Notes under the pieces: model-generated
What the model saw: only the letters and a program-made list of their open reading frames with translations
The model's database searches: none
Told to the model about the DNA's origin: nothing
Program-made: the position numbers and the translations under genes
NCBI GenBank assembly: GCA_029204225.1
Contig: CM055111.1
Coordinates: 15,751,207 to 15,815,206, forward strand
Direction: 5' to 3'
Source: Diphasiastrum complanatum
Taxonomy: Eukaryota > Streptophyta > Lycopodiopsida > Lycopodiales > Lycopodiaceae
DNA length: 64,000 nt
Part shown: one piece after another, positions 45,206 through 56,879 of the stretch
Numbering within the stretch: the first letter of the stretch is position 1
How the letters are laid out: each line of letters opens with the position of its first letter

Positions 45206-46449
45206 TCATATCACCCCTGCTTCTTGTACTATAGAGGCAAGTTCTTCAACATTTGTAATAGGCATAGGAATATGACTTTCTTCTCTTGAACTTGGAACCT
45301 CTAACAATCTTGCAAATTTTGCCACTGACGGATTTGTGTCCATGAGATTTGAACATGTTGCCCCCAAAGCTTTTGCTTCCATATCAGTCAATACAATCAC
45401 AACTCCTTTTCGTTCCATTAGTAGCCCTTCTTTCAAAGCAACTCCTCCACAGAAAAGATCTACTACAAATTGATCTTCTCTACAAAATGCTTTTATGAGA
45501 TCTTGAATAAAGATAGAATCCTTAAGATTTTTCACTAAATGAATTCCAACCATTTCATATGGTTGGTCTTCGATGTCGTCCTCTTCATCCGAAGTTATCG
45601 TTGAAGTGTCTCATGAAATGTCAACTGTCTCTGTTTTGCTTAGAATTAAGTTGTTGTAGGTCACAAATCTGGAATCTTCACTTAAAAAGATTACCACAAC
45701 TGCTGCTGTGTAGGATTTTGTTATAATTCCTTGTTTTTCTGATTTTGATATATAAACTCCCACCTCATAATGGAATTTATATTCTAGTTCTTTCAATGCC
45801 ATAACTAGACTTGAAATATATATAAAATCCATAAACGATACCATGACTAGTTTATTAGTACCATTAAAAGTCTGGACATGAGAGATTGAAGCTTTGAAAT
45901 AGTCCTTTGTCCATACTTCCAAAATCTCATTATGTAGTTGTGTATCTAGAATGATCAATCCTTAACTATAGGACCATCAACCTTTTTTGAGAATTCTGCA
46001 TATCTTTCAAATAAAAGGCCAGTTGTACCAATTCTCCAAGGAGTTTGATTTACTTCCAAATCTAAGCCTTTGGACATCAAATACAAGCGGTGAACATTGT
46101 TTTTTACTATTGCCGACAATGGAGGCGTGACTTTTGAACAATTGAATGCATCTTTTAACCATTCCTTCGACCATGTATACATCTTTGCATATTCTTCATC
46201 TTCAATGCGATACACGGCACTCAAATGGCTCCAAGTAGATTTGGCTAGTGTGAATCCTTGAAGGTAGGATATGATTGTGTCTTCCAATACTTTATCGCCT
46301 TTTATTTTTTTACATGCATCGTCCATATCTACCTTATCTTTGACACCTTTGCCTCTCTTTATTAGGACTTTTTTGGCCATGACTTCAGCTTGTAAACCTC
46401 GCACCTGATTTGGATCTAGTCCGTCAATACATCTAAACAATGAGCACAT
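45206..46449 (-). pseudogene. N4/N6-type DNA methyltransferase module
   Basis: After the intron (frame 46,416-46,682) a shift at about 46,440 leads into CIDGLDPNQVRGLQ and an alpha-rich segment. A further shift at about 45,957 leads into LIILDTQLHNEILEVW, the position of the catalytic (D/N/S)PP(Y/F) motif IV, here DTQL. Later IKAFCREDQFVVDLFCGGVA (about 45,430-45,490) fits motif I, the S-adenosylmethionine-binding DxFCGxG loop. Motif IV preceding motif I is the beta-class order of DNA methylases. A TGA at 45,611-45,613 precedes the acidic SDEEDDIED stretch. Family role: transfer of methyl to adenine N6 or cytosine N4. With DTQL and several breaks this copy should be inactive. Confidence 0.6.
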
Positions 46450-46747
46450 AGATTTACTATTTCTGGCACTTGTTTTACCAGTCCAAGTTTATCCTTTCCT
46501 TTTGTGACTTTTTTTTCTACAAAAGGCTTGAGATTTCCTCTAGTGTTTGGCAATTGTCCAGCAACATATATCTCCATTATTTTTATCCAATTGTCAAAAA
46601 CATCATTGTCACAAGTGACCATGTGAATGTCGTGCTTTTGAAAACCTTTTTGCAGTGTACACTCGGCAGTCTCCACAAAATCCTACAAGTGAGAAAAAAT
46701 TAATGCATTTACACAATTATTGAAAGTTTCAAAACACAAAGTAGTAA

Positions 46748-48112
46748 TTAGTAATTTGACAACAATGCAATTACCTCCCATGATTTATTTGATGTCTCAG
46801 TTCTTTTGACTCTAGCTTTAGGCTTTGCAGGCCTGTTGAAAGCTATCCATTGACCTCTTGCTTGTTTCATTTGATCAATGAATGGCTCCTTTTGCATGAC
46901 CTTTGCCACCATCAAGTTTGCATCCTTTGATATTAAAACTGAATCTTTGCTCGGACAATTAAGTATCATTCTAGACCTTCTATATCTATAAATTTTTGCT
47001 GCATCTTTCATTTTTTGATTTGACAAGCCCTGCATCAATTTTGCAGCTTCTATCGAGTGTTGACCTTATATGACCCAATAACTGACCTTGTCTATTTGAC
47101 TAAAAATTAAGTTTTGTAATGGTTCATTTGTCTTTGGATCAGATGACATTACATCTGCAATAACAACACAAGGTTGAGTATGTGCACAAAATTCTTTTAT
47201 CAGTCGCAATACATGGTCCTTTACCAATCCTCGATACACTCTGTGACTAGGAGCTTGAAAACATCTTGTCACATCAATGTTATAGGATGTGTCCATTCCA
47301 AATGGATAATATCCCTTCCATTTATATAGGAGTTGCAAGCCCTGCTCATTGTCAACACTCAACAAGTATTCCATTTTTGAAACCATAGCATCTGCTTGTT
47401 GATTTAAGAGCATTATTTCCATAGATTTGGCACTATTTTTTCCTGTTTGCTTAGATGTGGAACCTTGTTTTCTATTATTTCTCTTTTCAGTAGTTTTTTT
47501 TTCTTGATTTTCCATAAGTTTTCTTGTTTTGCTTGTTTCTCCCTTTTGAACATCCGAACTCTTTTTGAAAAAAGATGTGACATTTGTCAATTCTCCTTTT
47601 ACAATTAAAAATCCTTCAATAATTTGCATCATGTCTGTGATGCCAGCATCCTCAAGGTTATCAAAACTCATTAAGTTCCACCCAAGATCCTTCATGGAGC
47701 CACATTTGTCATCCTTGCTTGATTGCATTTCTTTGAGACTAAATCCTTCAAAAGGTAGACTGATCAGCATAATTTTTTCATCCTTGGAACTCTCTACAAC
47801 CACCTCAAGACATGGTGTTGCATATTTTCCTTCACTCTCTTTAACATTCCAAACTACTTCCATATCGTCATACTTTTGATCTTTTGAACAGACATATAGA
47901 TGTACATCTTTCATATGTATTCCTGATGTGTCGTATGTTTCCATATACCAATTAATTGGTTTTTTTTCTTCTCCAATTAAATCAACCAAGTCGAGCTCAC
48001 CTGTTATGATCAGACTTGGTTGAGTGTACCTGGCCTTCTTACGCATAGGTGGTTCCATGATAGTATCAAGTGAAAAAACTTGCTTGTCCTCAGTCATTGT
48101 ACCTACATGCAA
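46748..48112 (-). pseudogene. N-terminal region with ParB/sulfiredoxin-like module
   Basis: Open for 348 residues from ATG 48,110-48,112 to a TAA at 47,066-47,068, then in the same frame to the intron at 46,774. The first 190 residues (LIITGELDLVDLIGEEKKPI onward) match nothing I know. The linker KTTEKRNNRKQGSTSKQTGK is basic. Near the end, HVLRLIKEFCAHTQPCVVIA, then SYWVI-stop-GQHSIEAAKLM (about 47,030-47,090), resembles the ParB/Srx fold signature in which a strand is followed by GGQHxxxAA. The TAA falls where the first Gly would be. In bacteria and phages, ParB-like modules are often coupled to DNA methylases. The fold call rests on this short signature only. Confidence 0.45.
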
Positions 48113-48323
48113 AATTCACAATATCTGTGTATTTAACAAAGAGCATTTGAGAGCATGAAATTTGTAATTACAATAGCAGTATATAGTATCAATAAATGAC
48201 TTAAATTCATACACAAGTTATGCACAAAATTAAGTTCTAATATAGATTACACAATATGAAATTAGCAGAAAGCATTATGACCATTTGATGTAGGACTAGT
48301 AGTTTGCAGGGGAGCCAAGGTGT

Positions 48324-50947
48324 GCTCAATCTCAAGGTTGAGCAGACACTTATAAATACATTTAAAAAGTAGCATGATTAGAGTTTGAAGTAGTAGGTGC
48401 AACTATAGTCATCATAAAATGGTTTGGATAATCACATCGTGCTAGGATCCCCCTCGAACATATGCTTAAGCATAGATCATAAAATATGGGATTTTCAAAA
48501 AAATCATGGCCATCTGATGCTTGAAGACAATTTCATAGTGTTGACAAATCCTAATGTGAGTTGTGATAACAAGGCAATATATGCCCAAATTTACAACCAA
48601 CCATGGTCACCAAAAATGTGTTTTGAGAATAGCATTCTTTAAGTATGGAATTGTAAGAGCAGCAATTTATGGCATCAAGTAGTATGCAATTATATGTATG
48701 AAGAAATAGTGGCACTTTGATCATACTAAGTTCAAGCATATAGTAGATAATATTACCTTGTGATATTATCAAAAGCAGCAAAAAGTGGTATGCAATGCTT
48801 GCAAGCAACCTTGTGATCAAATAGAAGGCTGATAGTGAGATTTTGGAATGGTTGTGCGGTAATAATATATTTTTTTAAATAGTAGGATCAAATCTTCTAG
48901 ATTATCACACATTGATGGTAGAGTTTTGCTCAAACTTTAGTTCGAGCATAGAATCTATACTATGGAAAGCACAATGAACATTTGATATTTGAAGATAATT
49001 TTATCAAGTTGACAAAACATAATGTGAGGTTTATTTACAAGACAACGTATCTTGCAAGTCATAACTCATGGTCAAGTTCAACAACTTGATTTGTGAAGAG
49101 CATTTTTAGATTATTGTATCTGAAGTTCAATACTAGTTTCCAATGACAACAAGTGGGACAAAATCACATGAATGACCAATAGTGATAGAAGAGATAAAGC
49201 CAAGCATGGAAACTCAAAAATGTGTTTTGAGAAGAGTATTTTTGTAGAGTAAGGAGGTGTATTTGTAGTAGTAGCATATTGCATTAAAACTTAGCATAAA
49301 ATCATATGCATGACTAGTCAGTGATAGAAGAGCTTTGCTCAAACTTTAGTTTGAGCATAAAGTCTTCAATACGGAATTAGTACAAACTACAATGACAACA
49401 CAATCTATGGAGGCATTATTATAAAATTAGTAGGTTATATTGGAGACTATGCTTATAAGAAGAAGTGTGCTTGAACCCGTGGTTGAGCAAGGAGACTCAA
49501 ATTTTTATTCTGTAAATAAATTATGGTGCTTGTAGGTGCAGTAATAGCAGTTAGAATACAAATTATTACATGTTGACAAAGTGGCTTTTTGCTCGAACTG
49601 AAGTTTGAGCATCAATTATACAATAAGGAATTAGGTGAAAGCACTTTCATCAATATACATTTGGATTACGATATTGGCACATCGTATTGCGAACTATCAA
49701 TAGACAACAATACATGTTTGATCTAACATTTGTATTTCATGATTAAAGAGTTTAGAGTTTGCAAGTGCAATGCTAGTACATACTATTAAGAAGTGGCATG
49801 AAATCATATGGATGATCACATAACCACAACTTGAGTTAGAACATAGAGTGTATAATGTGGTGTTACTAATATTTGTATTTCATGATTATAAATTTGAGAG
49901 TCTAGAGTTTGTAGGCGCAATAGTTGTACGTAGTGTTAAGAAGTGGCATGAAAGCATATGGATGATCATACAACCACATGGGAGCTTTGCTAGAACTTAA
50001 GTTCGAGCATAGAGCATATTACTAACATTTGTATTTAATGATTAGAAATTTGAGAGTCTAGAGTTTGTAGGCACAATAGTAGTACATGCTGTTAAAAAGT
50101 TGCATGGAATCTTGGATGACCACACAACCACATGGAAGCTTTGCTCGAACTTAAGTTCAAGCATAGAGTGTATAACATGGTCTTAGCATAAAGAACTTTG
50201 AGCATATGGTTTGTGTAGATGCAATATTATAAAATTGATAGATTATAGTGGAGACTATGCTTATAAGAAGAAGTGTGCTCGAACCCATGGTTTAGCAAGG
50301 AGACTCAAATTTGTGTTTTGTAAATCATATTTTAAAAATATAATGTTTGTAGGTGCAGTAATAGCAGTTAGAATACCTTGAACTGAAGTTCGAGCATCAA
50401 CTATCCAATAAGGAATTAGGTAAAAGCACTATGATCATATGATATTTGGATTACGGTTTGCCACATCGTAATGCAAACTATCAATAGACAACAATACGTG
50501 TTTGAGCTAACATTTGTGTTTCATGATTAGAAATTTGAGAGTCTAAAGTTTGTAAGTGCAATGCTAGTACATACTATTAAGAAGTGGCATGAAGTCATAT
50601 GGATGATCACATAACCACATGGGAGCATTGCTCGAACTTAAGTTCGAGCATAGAGTGTATAATGTGGTGTTACTAACATTTTGTATTTCATGATTAGAAT
50701 TTGAAAGTCTAGAGTTTGTAGGTGCAATAGTAGTACATACTGTTAAAAAGTGGCATGAAATTATATGGATGACCACGCAACCACATGGGAGCTTTGCTTG
50801 AACTTAAGTTCGAGCATAAAGTGTATAATGTGGTGCTACATAAGGCACTTTGAGCATATGGTATTAGGAGGCAACATTATAGAGGTGTCACATCTTTAAT
50901 AGGAGCTATGCTTACAAGACAACAAGTGCTCAAACACAAGGTCGATC
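48324..50947. repeat. array of 20-bp palindromes GCTCGAACTTAAGTTCGAGC
   Basis: A perfect copy is at 50,630-50,649. Near-perfect or degenerate copies start at 48,324, 48,928, 49,337, 49,469, 49,591, 49,989, 50,143, 50,277, 50,376, 50,796 and 50,928. They are embedded in a degenerate tandem repeat of about 150-166 bp (GTAGGYGCAATAGTWGTACA at 49,911, 50,067 and 50,718) with a longer 791-bp period (AAGTGCAATGCTAGTACATA at 49,763 and 50,554). The array begins about 200 bases upstream of the minus-strand methyltransferase-phosphatase locus and is non-coding. Confidence 0.85.
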
Positions 50948-51690
50948 ATGAAAACTAAAAAACATGTTCTTTCTAGGAGTATTTTGAGAGTATGAAAATT
51001 GTAGGTGTAATATTAATATATAGCGCCTAGAAGTAGCATGAAATCATGTCAATGATCACATACCTTTGAGCATGAATGCAATTCACCACAATTTTTTTTT
51101 GTCCAATAACTTTCTTATCGTGGCTACTTGTATCTATAGAACACTTTCAAATAGTACCTGTAGATTCGAGCCAGTTTCCATTCCAATTCTTACAAATTGT
51201 ACCATTCAGTCTAGTGTGGCTGTTTACTTCAACAACTATTACAAAATTTTCATATTGTATTCATTTTATCAACACATTTACATTTCATTCAAGGTTAATC
51301 GTACATTTGATCAATACTTGAGATGTTTTAGGGTTAGCTTTATTATGGACTTCAATTAGCAAAACCACATTGTAGAGGGCGGCGGGCCTATCGATGACAA
51401 CGCTTGGAAACTCAAGGTTTAGGGTTTTAGTACTCTTTCATTGATAGAATCTTGTGATGGGAATCCTACCAATGTAGAATCAACTACTAAGCAACTACTA
51501 AGCAAAATTGGGAGGTTGAAAATCACAACTACACCTTTTACCGGAATGGCACAAAATTTCCTTCATGCAAGCGAGAAAGACATGAATCGGACACCAGAAG
51601 CAACTGCTTCAACCAAAATTGTGCACTTAATTTCATGGAATATAAACTAAGCAAATAAATCATCAATAAGCAAGTAAATGATCAATAGGT
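50948..51690. other. non-coding, nothing recognised
   Basis: AT-rich sequence after the palindrome array. Overlapping open frames at 51,066-51,359 have biased composition and no family motif. Confidence 0.45.
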
Positions 51691-51699
51691 TTTTCTTTG

Positions 51700-52370
51700 A
51701 ATAGAACTCCTCTGAGACAACAAAACTTGAATAGCTAACTGTGGTGGCCTATCTCATATTGAAAATTGGCCCAATGAAGGATGTCCCCAAATTGGTACAA
51801 GAGGATACCACCTGTAGTGATTGTCCACCTAGAGTAAACACTTGTCGACACATAATGATCCTGGAATTATTAAAACCCATAATCTAGATCTCTTGGTATG
51901 TACAATCAAACCAAAGATATCTCCAAACACCTGTAACATATCCAAATGTTGTTGTGACCCATCACCCGAAGGAGAAATTAATGCCACATTGGTAGCATAA
52001 ACTATAATGGAATGACTATATTACCAAGCTTGAAGCCAAGATCACCATTCCAGTTGATGGCTTTCTCGCCAAACCAAGTCAAAAGCTTTTGGAAATATAG
52101 AAAATAGCAATGAGATCTCTCATGTGTAGACCTGGCCTTCTCAATGATAGCCAAGTGTGAACACATTTTCAGTAGTGGAATGTTGTGCCCTGAAATCGGC
52201 CCGACCCAAGGCATGTGATCTTCGTGTCTTACTCACCAGTAACCATTGTCTAAAGTATGATACCAGAAAGCTTAGCCACAATGTGCCCAATCGTAATGGT
52301 GGTGCACTAGTTACAAGCTTCATGGGGTCGCCACTCTTGATTGGATGATATTGCTGCACCATGACAGAGG
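51700..52370 (-). pseudogene. non-LTR (LINE) reverse transcriptase fragment
   Basis: On the minus strand, GRADFRAQHSTTENVFTLGY (about 52,150-52,210) and IEKARSTHERSHCYFLYFQK (52,080-52,140) match the LINE RT fingers (QAGFRxxHSTxDxxFTL and IEKARxxxxxLYCCFVDFxKAFD). They are followed by YATNVALISPSGDGSQQHL (about 51,945-51,999), where YADD has become YATN. GQSLQVVSSCTNLGTSFIG follows at about 51,760-51,810. Frame changes and stops are frequent. Endonuclease and 3' tail were not identified. Confidence 0.75.
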
Positions 52371-52959
52371 CAAACCAAAATTGACGATGTGATTAAGGAG
52401 TGAGGCCAAATAGGTGCCTCGATCTATAAATGGTGAACAAACATGTGCCCACTTTCTTGTGATTTGAATGAAAAAGAAAGGGTTATTCCACATAGGAATG
52501 TATGTGATTTGAACAAAAAAGAAATGGTAATTCTACATAGGATTAGTGATGCACCTTTGATATGTATGTCTGACTTGAGAATGCGTCTGGGTACAAAAAA
52601 TGGTTTTGCCTCATTTAAAATGCTTATGCCATCATGTATGATGGGCATTGAGTGTATATCATCAGTGCTCATAAAAGACTTTCAAATGAATCTTCCAATA
52701 AACACGCAAGGCAATAATGGAATTAGTGAAAGGTCAAACAAAAATTATAAAACCTAAAATTTAAAACCAAATCCCCTCATATGAAAACCCTCAACTAAAA
52801 ATCCAAACCCTTATGTATAAATTCTCAATAAACCCTTCAACATTAGGGGGCAATGCCCAGCAATGAAGGGCAACATGATGGGGCAAAGAAGGGCAGAGCA
52901 GGGGGCAGGTCAATTTTCATTTTTTAATTCAAATTTGAAGCCCTCCAACACAAACTCCC
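52371..52959. other. non-coding, nothing recognised
   Basis: AT-rich sequence with a short repeated phrase (TGATTTGAAYRAAAAAGAAA near 52,460 and 52,503). No gene supported. Confidence 0.4.
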
Positions 52960-53595
52960 TCCTCCATCGCTCTTGACTCGCTCCTCCTCCATCGCTCTTG
53001 CTGCATCCAGACCCATGTCTTGGTCTATTGGGCCTCCAATGCACAGTTCCCTGCCTCCAGCGCACACTTCCAATTCTTGCTCCAGCGCACAACTATGCTC
53101 CAGCTCCCAATCCTCCAAGCATCGCTCTAGCTCACTCTCAAACTCCCTCCAGCACACCAGCTCTCAAAAGGTTAGTAACTGTAAATGGAGAGAATGTGGA
53201 GAATCATTGAATAGCTACTTCAAAACATGATGATTCCATCATTTTTGAGCTCTTGTTGCTGATACATAACTTCTGCAATGTATTTGTATATCATAGTACT
53301 TCTCTAGATCAATCTAGATTTCTGTGAATAATTGTAGGCTTATTGTCAATATGTGAATAATGGTAGTTTTGTTTTTAGATTTTCTTGAAAAATTTCAGCT
53401 CCATCTGAAAATAGGGTATTGTTATGAGTAGATTTGCTGAAAATTTGTTCAATTGTAGTTCTAAACATTCTGAAGCCCACAAATCTACAAGAAGCTATTT
53501 ATCCTTCACTGTAATCAGTTCTATTCACATCTTCTGGGTTGGCCACTGCCGAAATTAGCATCATCCTGCCTCCAGTGCACATTTTTAGTCCTTGC
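52960..53595. repeat. left unit of a diverged tandem duplication
   Basis: A CT-rich block (CTCCATCGCTCTTG repeated) leads to CTCCCTCCAGCACACCAGC (53,142-53,160), then a stretch through ATCATTTTTGAGCTCTTG and TATCCTTCACTGTAATC to about 53,560. The same succession reappears at 59,299-59,720. The second unit begins about 53,570 (CCTCCAGTGCACA) and is split by element C. Confidence 0.75.
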
Positions 53596-54390
53596 TGTCA
53601 GAAATGGTGAACTCCTGCAACTTTGTTGAAGCACGAAAAAGACACAAAGGTTGAACGAGAACGATTTGCGACAGTCAACGTGTCTTTCGCTTGAAGCACA
53701 AACGATTCGCGAATCATTTGCAAATCGCAAACACACCTCCAAGATCACAAACTGCAAAAGGGACGCAAAACAAAAACTACGAAAAGAAACGAAAAGAACG
53801 AAAGCAAACAAGAGATTACAAATCAAATGAAAAAAAATCTTTCGCGCTGCCAACTGACAGCTCAACAGGCGTCACGCCCAGCTGAAACAAGTAGCAATGA
53901 CGGAGACTAACTAACTAATTGATTAGCGTTAACTAGTCATGTGATTTGATGTTTAGCTATCTTGGAAACTCCACATAGTGAAGGTATAAACGATCCTCTC
54001 TGAATCATAACAAATTGATGAGAATACAGAGATCTGTAAGAGATAGAGAGAGATGTAGCGAATAGAGTAAGAAAGTAAAGACACCATAGTGTGCATGAAA
54101 GTCTGCCAACGAGCAGAACACAGTGTAAGAGTAGAGTGTCAATCCGCCAACAAGCGAGACACTGACGATCTTGCTCCAAAACCAAATTGACGATATAGTC
54201 GTTCTATTTTCGTGTCTCTTTGTCTTGTGCTGTGTGTCTTGATTGCTAGAATAAAATATGTTCTATGATGCATAGTCGAGTGTGTGGGATCCTGTAAGGG
54301 CTTCGACATGAAAAGATAATTCAAAGAAAGAAAATTGTTCAAGAAAAGAGAGGGAGATGACAAACACAAAACAGTCTCGCTTCTACAACA
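53596..54390 (+). mobile_element. element C 5' LTR
   Basis: Starts TGTCAGAAATGG, ends CTACAACA. TATA-like GGTATAAACG at about 53,985-53,994; AATAAAATATG at about 54,251. It is rich in TTCGCGAA-type motifs near its start (53,700-53,730). It aligns to the 3' LTR at roughly 87-90% by eye, with most differences being C/T or G/A. Confidence 0.92.
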
Positions 54391-54402
54391 TGGTATCAGA
54401 GC
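54391..54402 (+). other. element C primer-binding site
   Basis: TGGTATCAGAGC directly follows the LTR, a perfect match to the plant initiator-Met tRNA primer site. Confidence 0.92.
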
Positions 54403-54455
54403 CAACATGTTATCACTACTGATATCCCAGCAGTGATTCTTCCAGACAACATAAT

Positions 54456-55340
54456 ATGGCTACGACAATCCAGACTAGAGTAGCAATCAGTCTCGATGGC
54501 ACAAATTATAGAATCTGGAAATTCAAAATCAAAACACTCCTGAAGGGCGAAGGCATCTGGCTAGTGACCGAGCTCTCAGAGGTGCAGCCTCCAGAGGGAG
54601 ACCCAAGGAGAGCTGAATGGATCAGAAAGGATGAGAGCACAATGGCAATCATCGTTTCGTCCATAAATGAAAATCTACTCATGCAGATTGAAGACTGCGA
54701 AAGTAACCATGCAGCATGGGAAAGATTAAAGCAGAAGTATGAAGTGAGGATTGCAGCTTCAGTCATGCACCATCACAATCAGCTGCAATCAATATGGTGG
54801 GATGGCAACCAGTTGGATCAGCACGTTCAGAAGATCAGAACGATCTTCGCTCAACTCGCTGCATCAAGACAGGAGCACCAAGTCCTAGCACCATAGCAGC
54901 TGGTGTACTTCATGAAATCTCTACCAACGTCCTATCAGCCGTTAAGAATGCTCATACTGAGTTTTCCAGATATGACATTCGATAAAGTAGTTAGTCTTGT
55001 TGCTGATGAGAGACTGATGAGGGACGAAGGAGAGAGAAGTAGTGATCAAGAGAAGGCTCTCTTCACGAAAGGAAAGAAGAAGAACAAAAACAAGCCAATA
55101 TTCGAGAAGATGAAGTCTTCAAATCAACAATCTTCTTCCTGCGATCACTGCCACAAACCAGGCCATACGGCCAGCAAATGTTGGTTCAATCCAGCAATAC
55201 CTTGCATGCACTGCAAGAAGAAAGGACATTCTCCATACAACTGCAGATTCAACCCAAAAAGGAAAAACAAAGCTGAAAAGACAAACGTTGCAGAGTCATC
55301 TAAAAATTCAGAAAGAGGTGACAAAGCTTTCATGATACTC
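54456..55340 (+). pseudogene. element C gag
   Basis: From ATG 54,456: SLDGTNYRIWKFKIKTLLKG and SSINENLLMQIEDCESNHAA (gag domain), an amber stop at 54,894-54,896 where copy D has Gln, then in the same frame SLPTSYQPLRMLIL and KVVSLVADERLMRDE. Two knuckles follow: C-DH-C-HKPG-H-TASK-C and C-MH-C-KKKG-H-SPYN-C (about 55,138-55,245). Double-knuckle gag is a trait shared with D and E. It would package the element RNA. Confidence 0.88.
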
Positions 55341-55359
55341 GACAAAGCTTCGACAAGCT

Positions 55360-55720
55360 ACTTCAAACATGACTACGATGTGTTCATTGATTTAGGAGCA
55401 ACATCTCACATAACCTGCAACAAGAAGGTCTTGATCAACTTTTGCGAACTCGAAAACGACAGAGCGGTGACTCTAGGCGATGGAAGCAGACGCGATGTCA
55501 AGGGCATCAGCTCTCTACAGCTACGAACACTGTCAGGCCAAGCAGAGATGCCAGGAGCACTCTATGTGCCCTCACTCATAAAAGATCTGCTATATGTCTC
55601 CAAGATGGCAGGTCTAGGCATTCGAGTTTTGTTCGACGACAACACTTGCTGTATGATCGAGAAGAAGACAAACAAGTTGCTGACGGTCGGATGCAGAGAA
55701 GGAAACCTCTACCAGGCCAA
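55360..55720 (+). pseudogene. element C protease
   Basis: The active-site box reads DLGATSHIT (55,389 onward) where copy D has DSGATSHIT, a single C-to-T change (TCA to TTA) that destroys the Asp-Ser-Gly triad. LGDGSRRDVKG and GALYVPSLIKDLLYVSKM follow. The reading frame is open through this domain. Confidence 0.85.
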
Positions 55721-56876
55721 AATAATCAGCAACTTTGATAGCATATCAAGTTCTTCAAAAAAACAAGATCAGCTCTGGCATAGGAGAATTTATCATCTGA
55801 ATATGTGGAGCCTTTATGACATGAGCACAAAGGACATTGTCACAGTTCTCAAAATTTCAAGGCCCGAGGCTGAGTTCTACGAAGCTTGTCAGAAAGGCAA
55901 GCAACATCGGAGTCCATTCACACATGAGGGAAGAAGAGCCAAGGAAGTTCTTGAACTTGTCCAGTCTTATGTGTGTGGACCGATGAAAACTAATTCGCTC
56001 TCAGGTTTGAGATATTTTCTAATGTTCATAGATGATTACAGTCAAATGACCATGATCTACTACTTGAAGAAGAAATCCGAAGTATTTGATTCTTTCAAGA
56101 AGTTCGTGGTATTCGCAGAGCGACGCACCTTGAAAAAGATACAGATCCTTAGATCTGACAACGGAGGTGAATACAAAAGCACAGAATTCTCAAGATTCTA
56201 CGAAGAACAGGGGATCGAACACCAATTCACTCTTGCATACACAGTAGAATACAACGGTGTGGCAGAAAGTAAAAATAGAATGCCAGTCGAAGGAGCTAGA
56301 TGTACGATAGCACAGGCTCAATTGCCAGGCCAATTCTAGGCCGAGGCAATAGCTGCAGCTGTACACCTACAAAACAGATCTACAATGACAATGATGGAGA
56401 ACAAAACACCATATGAAATGTGGATAGGCAGAAAGCATGATCTGTTATACACACGAGTGTTTGGATGTGTAGCATACAAGCACATTCGAAAGGAAAAGAG
56501 AAGTAAGCTCGATGACAAATCCGAACAAACAATCATGGTCGGCTACTTGAACAGAACACATGTGTACAGACTCTACGATCCAACCATGAAGAAGGTTGTT
56601 TCGAACAGAGATGTAAAATTCGACGAGTCCACATTCCCTGGACTGAAAGACGAAAGAGGCCATGAGATCTTCACACTGCTGCCTATTCAAGAGGGAGATC
56701 GAGGACAAACATCAAATCAAAATGCAGGACCCCAGACTCTAGAGCAGCAGGAAATAGAGGATCGACCCCATGAACAGGAAATGTTCAAGAAACGCCGAAA
56801 CGAACCTCGAAGGTCAACAAGACAAAGAAGACCTCCAGACCACTATTCTGACAATCTTCAATGGAGAGAAGACACA
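55721..56876 (+). pseudogene. element C integrase
   Basis: LWHRRIYHLNMWSLY and YEACQKGK form the HHCC zinc region (55,770-55,905). The core starts VQSYVCGPMKT, where the first catalytic Asp is Tyr (TAT 55,968-55,970). The second is kept in RSDNGGEY (about 56,150) and the Glu in NGVAESKN (about 56,256-56,279). TAG at 56,337-56,339 replaces Trp in QFWAEA (Trp in copy D). The tail VFGCVAYKHIRKEKRSKLDD and VGYLNRTHVYRLYDP runs to TAG 56,877-56,879. Confidence 0.88.
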
Positions 56877-56879
56877 TAG

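Larger units (their letters stand above)
43729..48112 (-). pseudogene. multidomain ParB/Srx-like, DNA methyltransferase and FCP1-like phosphatase gene (decayed)
   Basis: Four successive minus-strand blocks share direction and are linked by in-frame single stops, single-base shifts or introns, so I treat them as one locus. Order from the 5' end: a 190-residue N-terminal region, a Lys/Arg-rich linker (possible nuclear signal), a ParB/sulfiredoxin-like module, an N4/N6-type methyltransferase module, an acidic linker, and an FCP1/NIF-type HAD module with a basic C-terminal tail. A clear intron (46,683-46,774, 92 bp, GTAATT to TTGTAG) joins KSWE to DFVETAEC in frame. A second probable intron starts near 45,105 and ends near 44,777. 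The introns indicate a nuclear gene rather than contamination. I have not seen this combination named. The palindrome array lies directly upstream. Confidence 0.6.

Noticed and set aside
43729..48112. Bacterial or phage contamination as the source of the methylase locus
   Set aside because: A GT-AG intron with a polypyrimidine tract joins frames, the FCP1 module is of plant type, and the locus is embedded in plant retroelement DNA with matching AT content.
48324..50947. CRISPR array
   Set aside because: The repeats are palindromic, degenerate and embedded in a longer 150-166 bp tandem unit; the intervening parts are similar to each other, not unique spacers, and the DNA is eukaryotic.
52910..53230. 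Overlapping open frames on both strands as a protein gene
   Set aside because: They arise from CT-rich simple repeats (CTCCATCGCTCTTG, CCAGC). The second copy of this unit at 59.3 kb does not conserve any frame.
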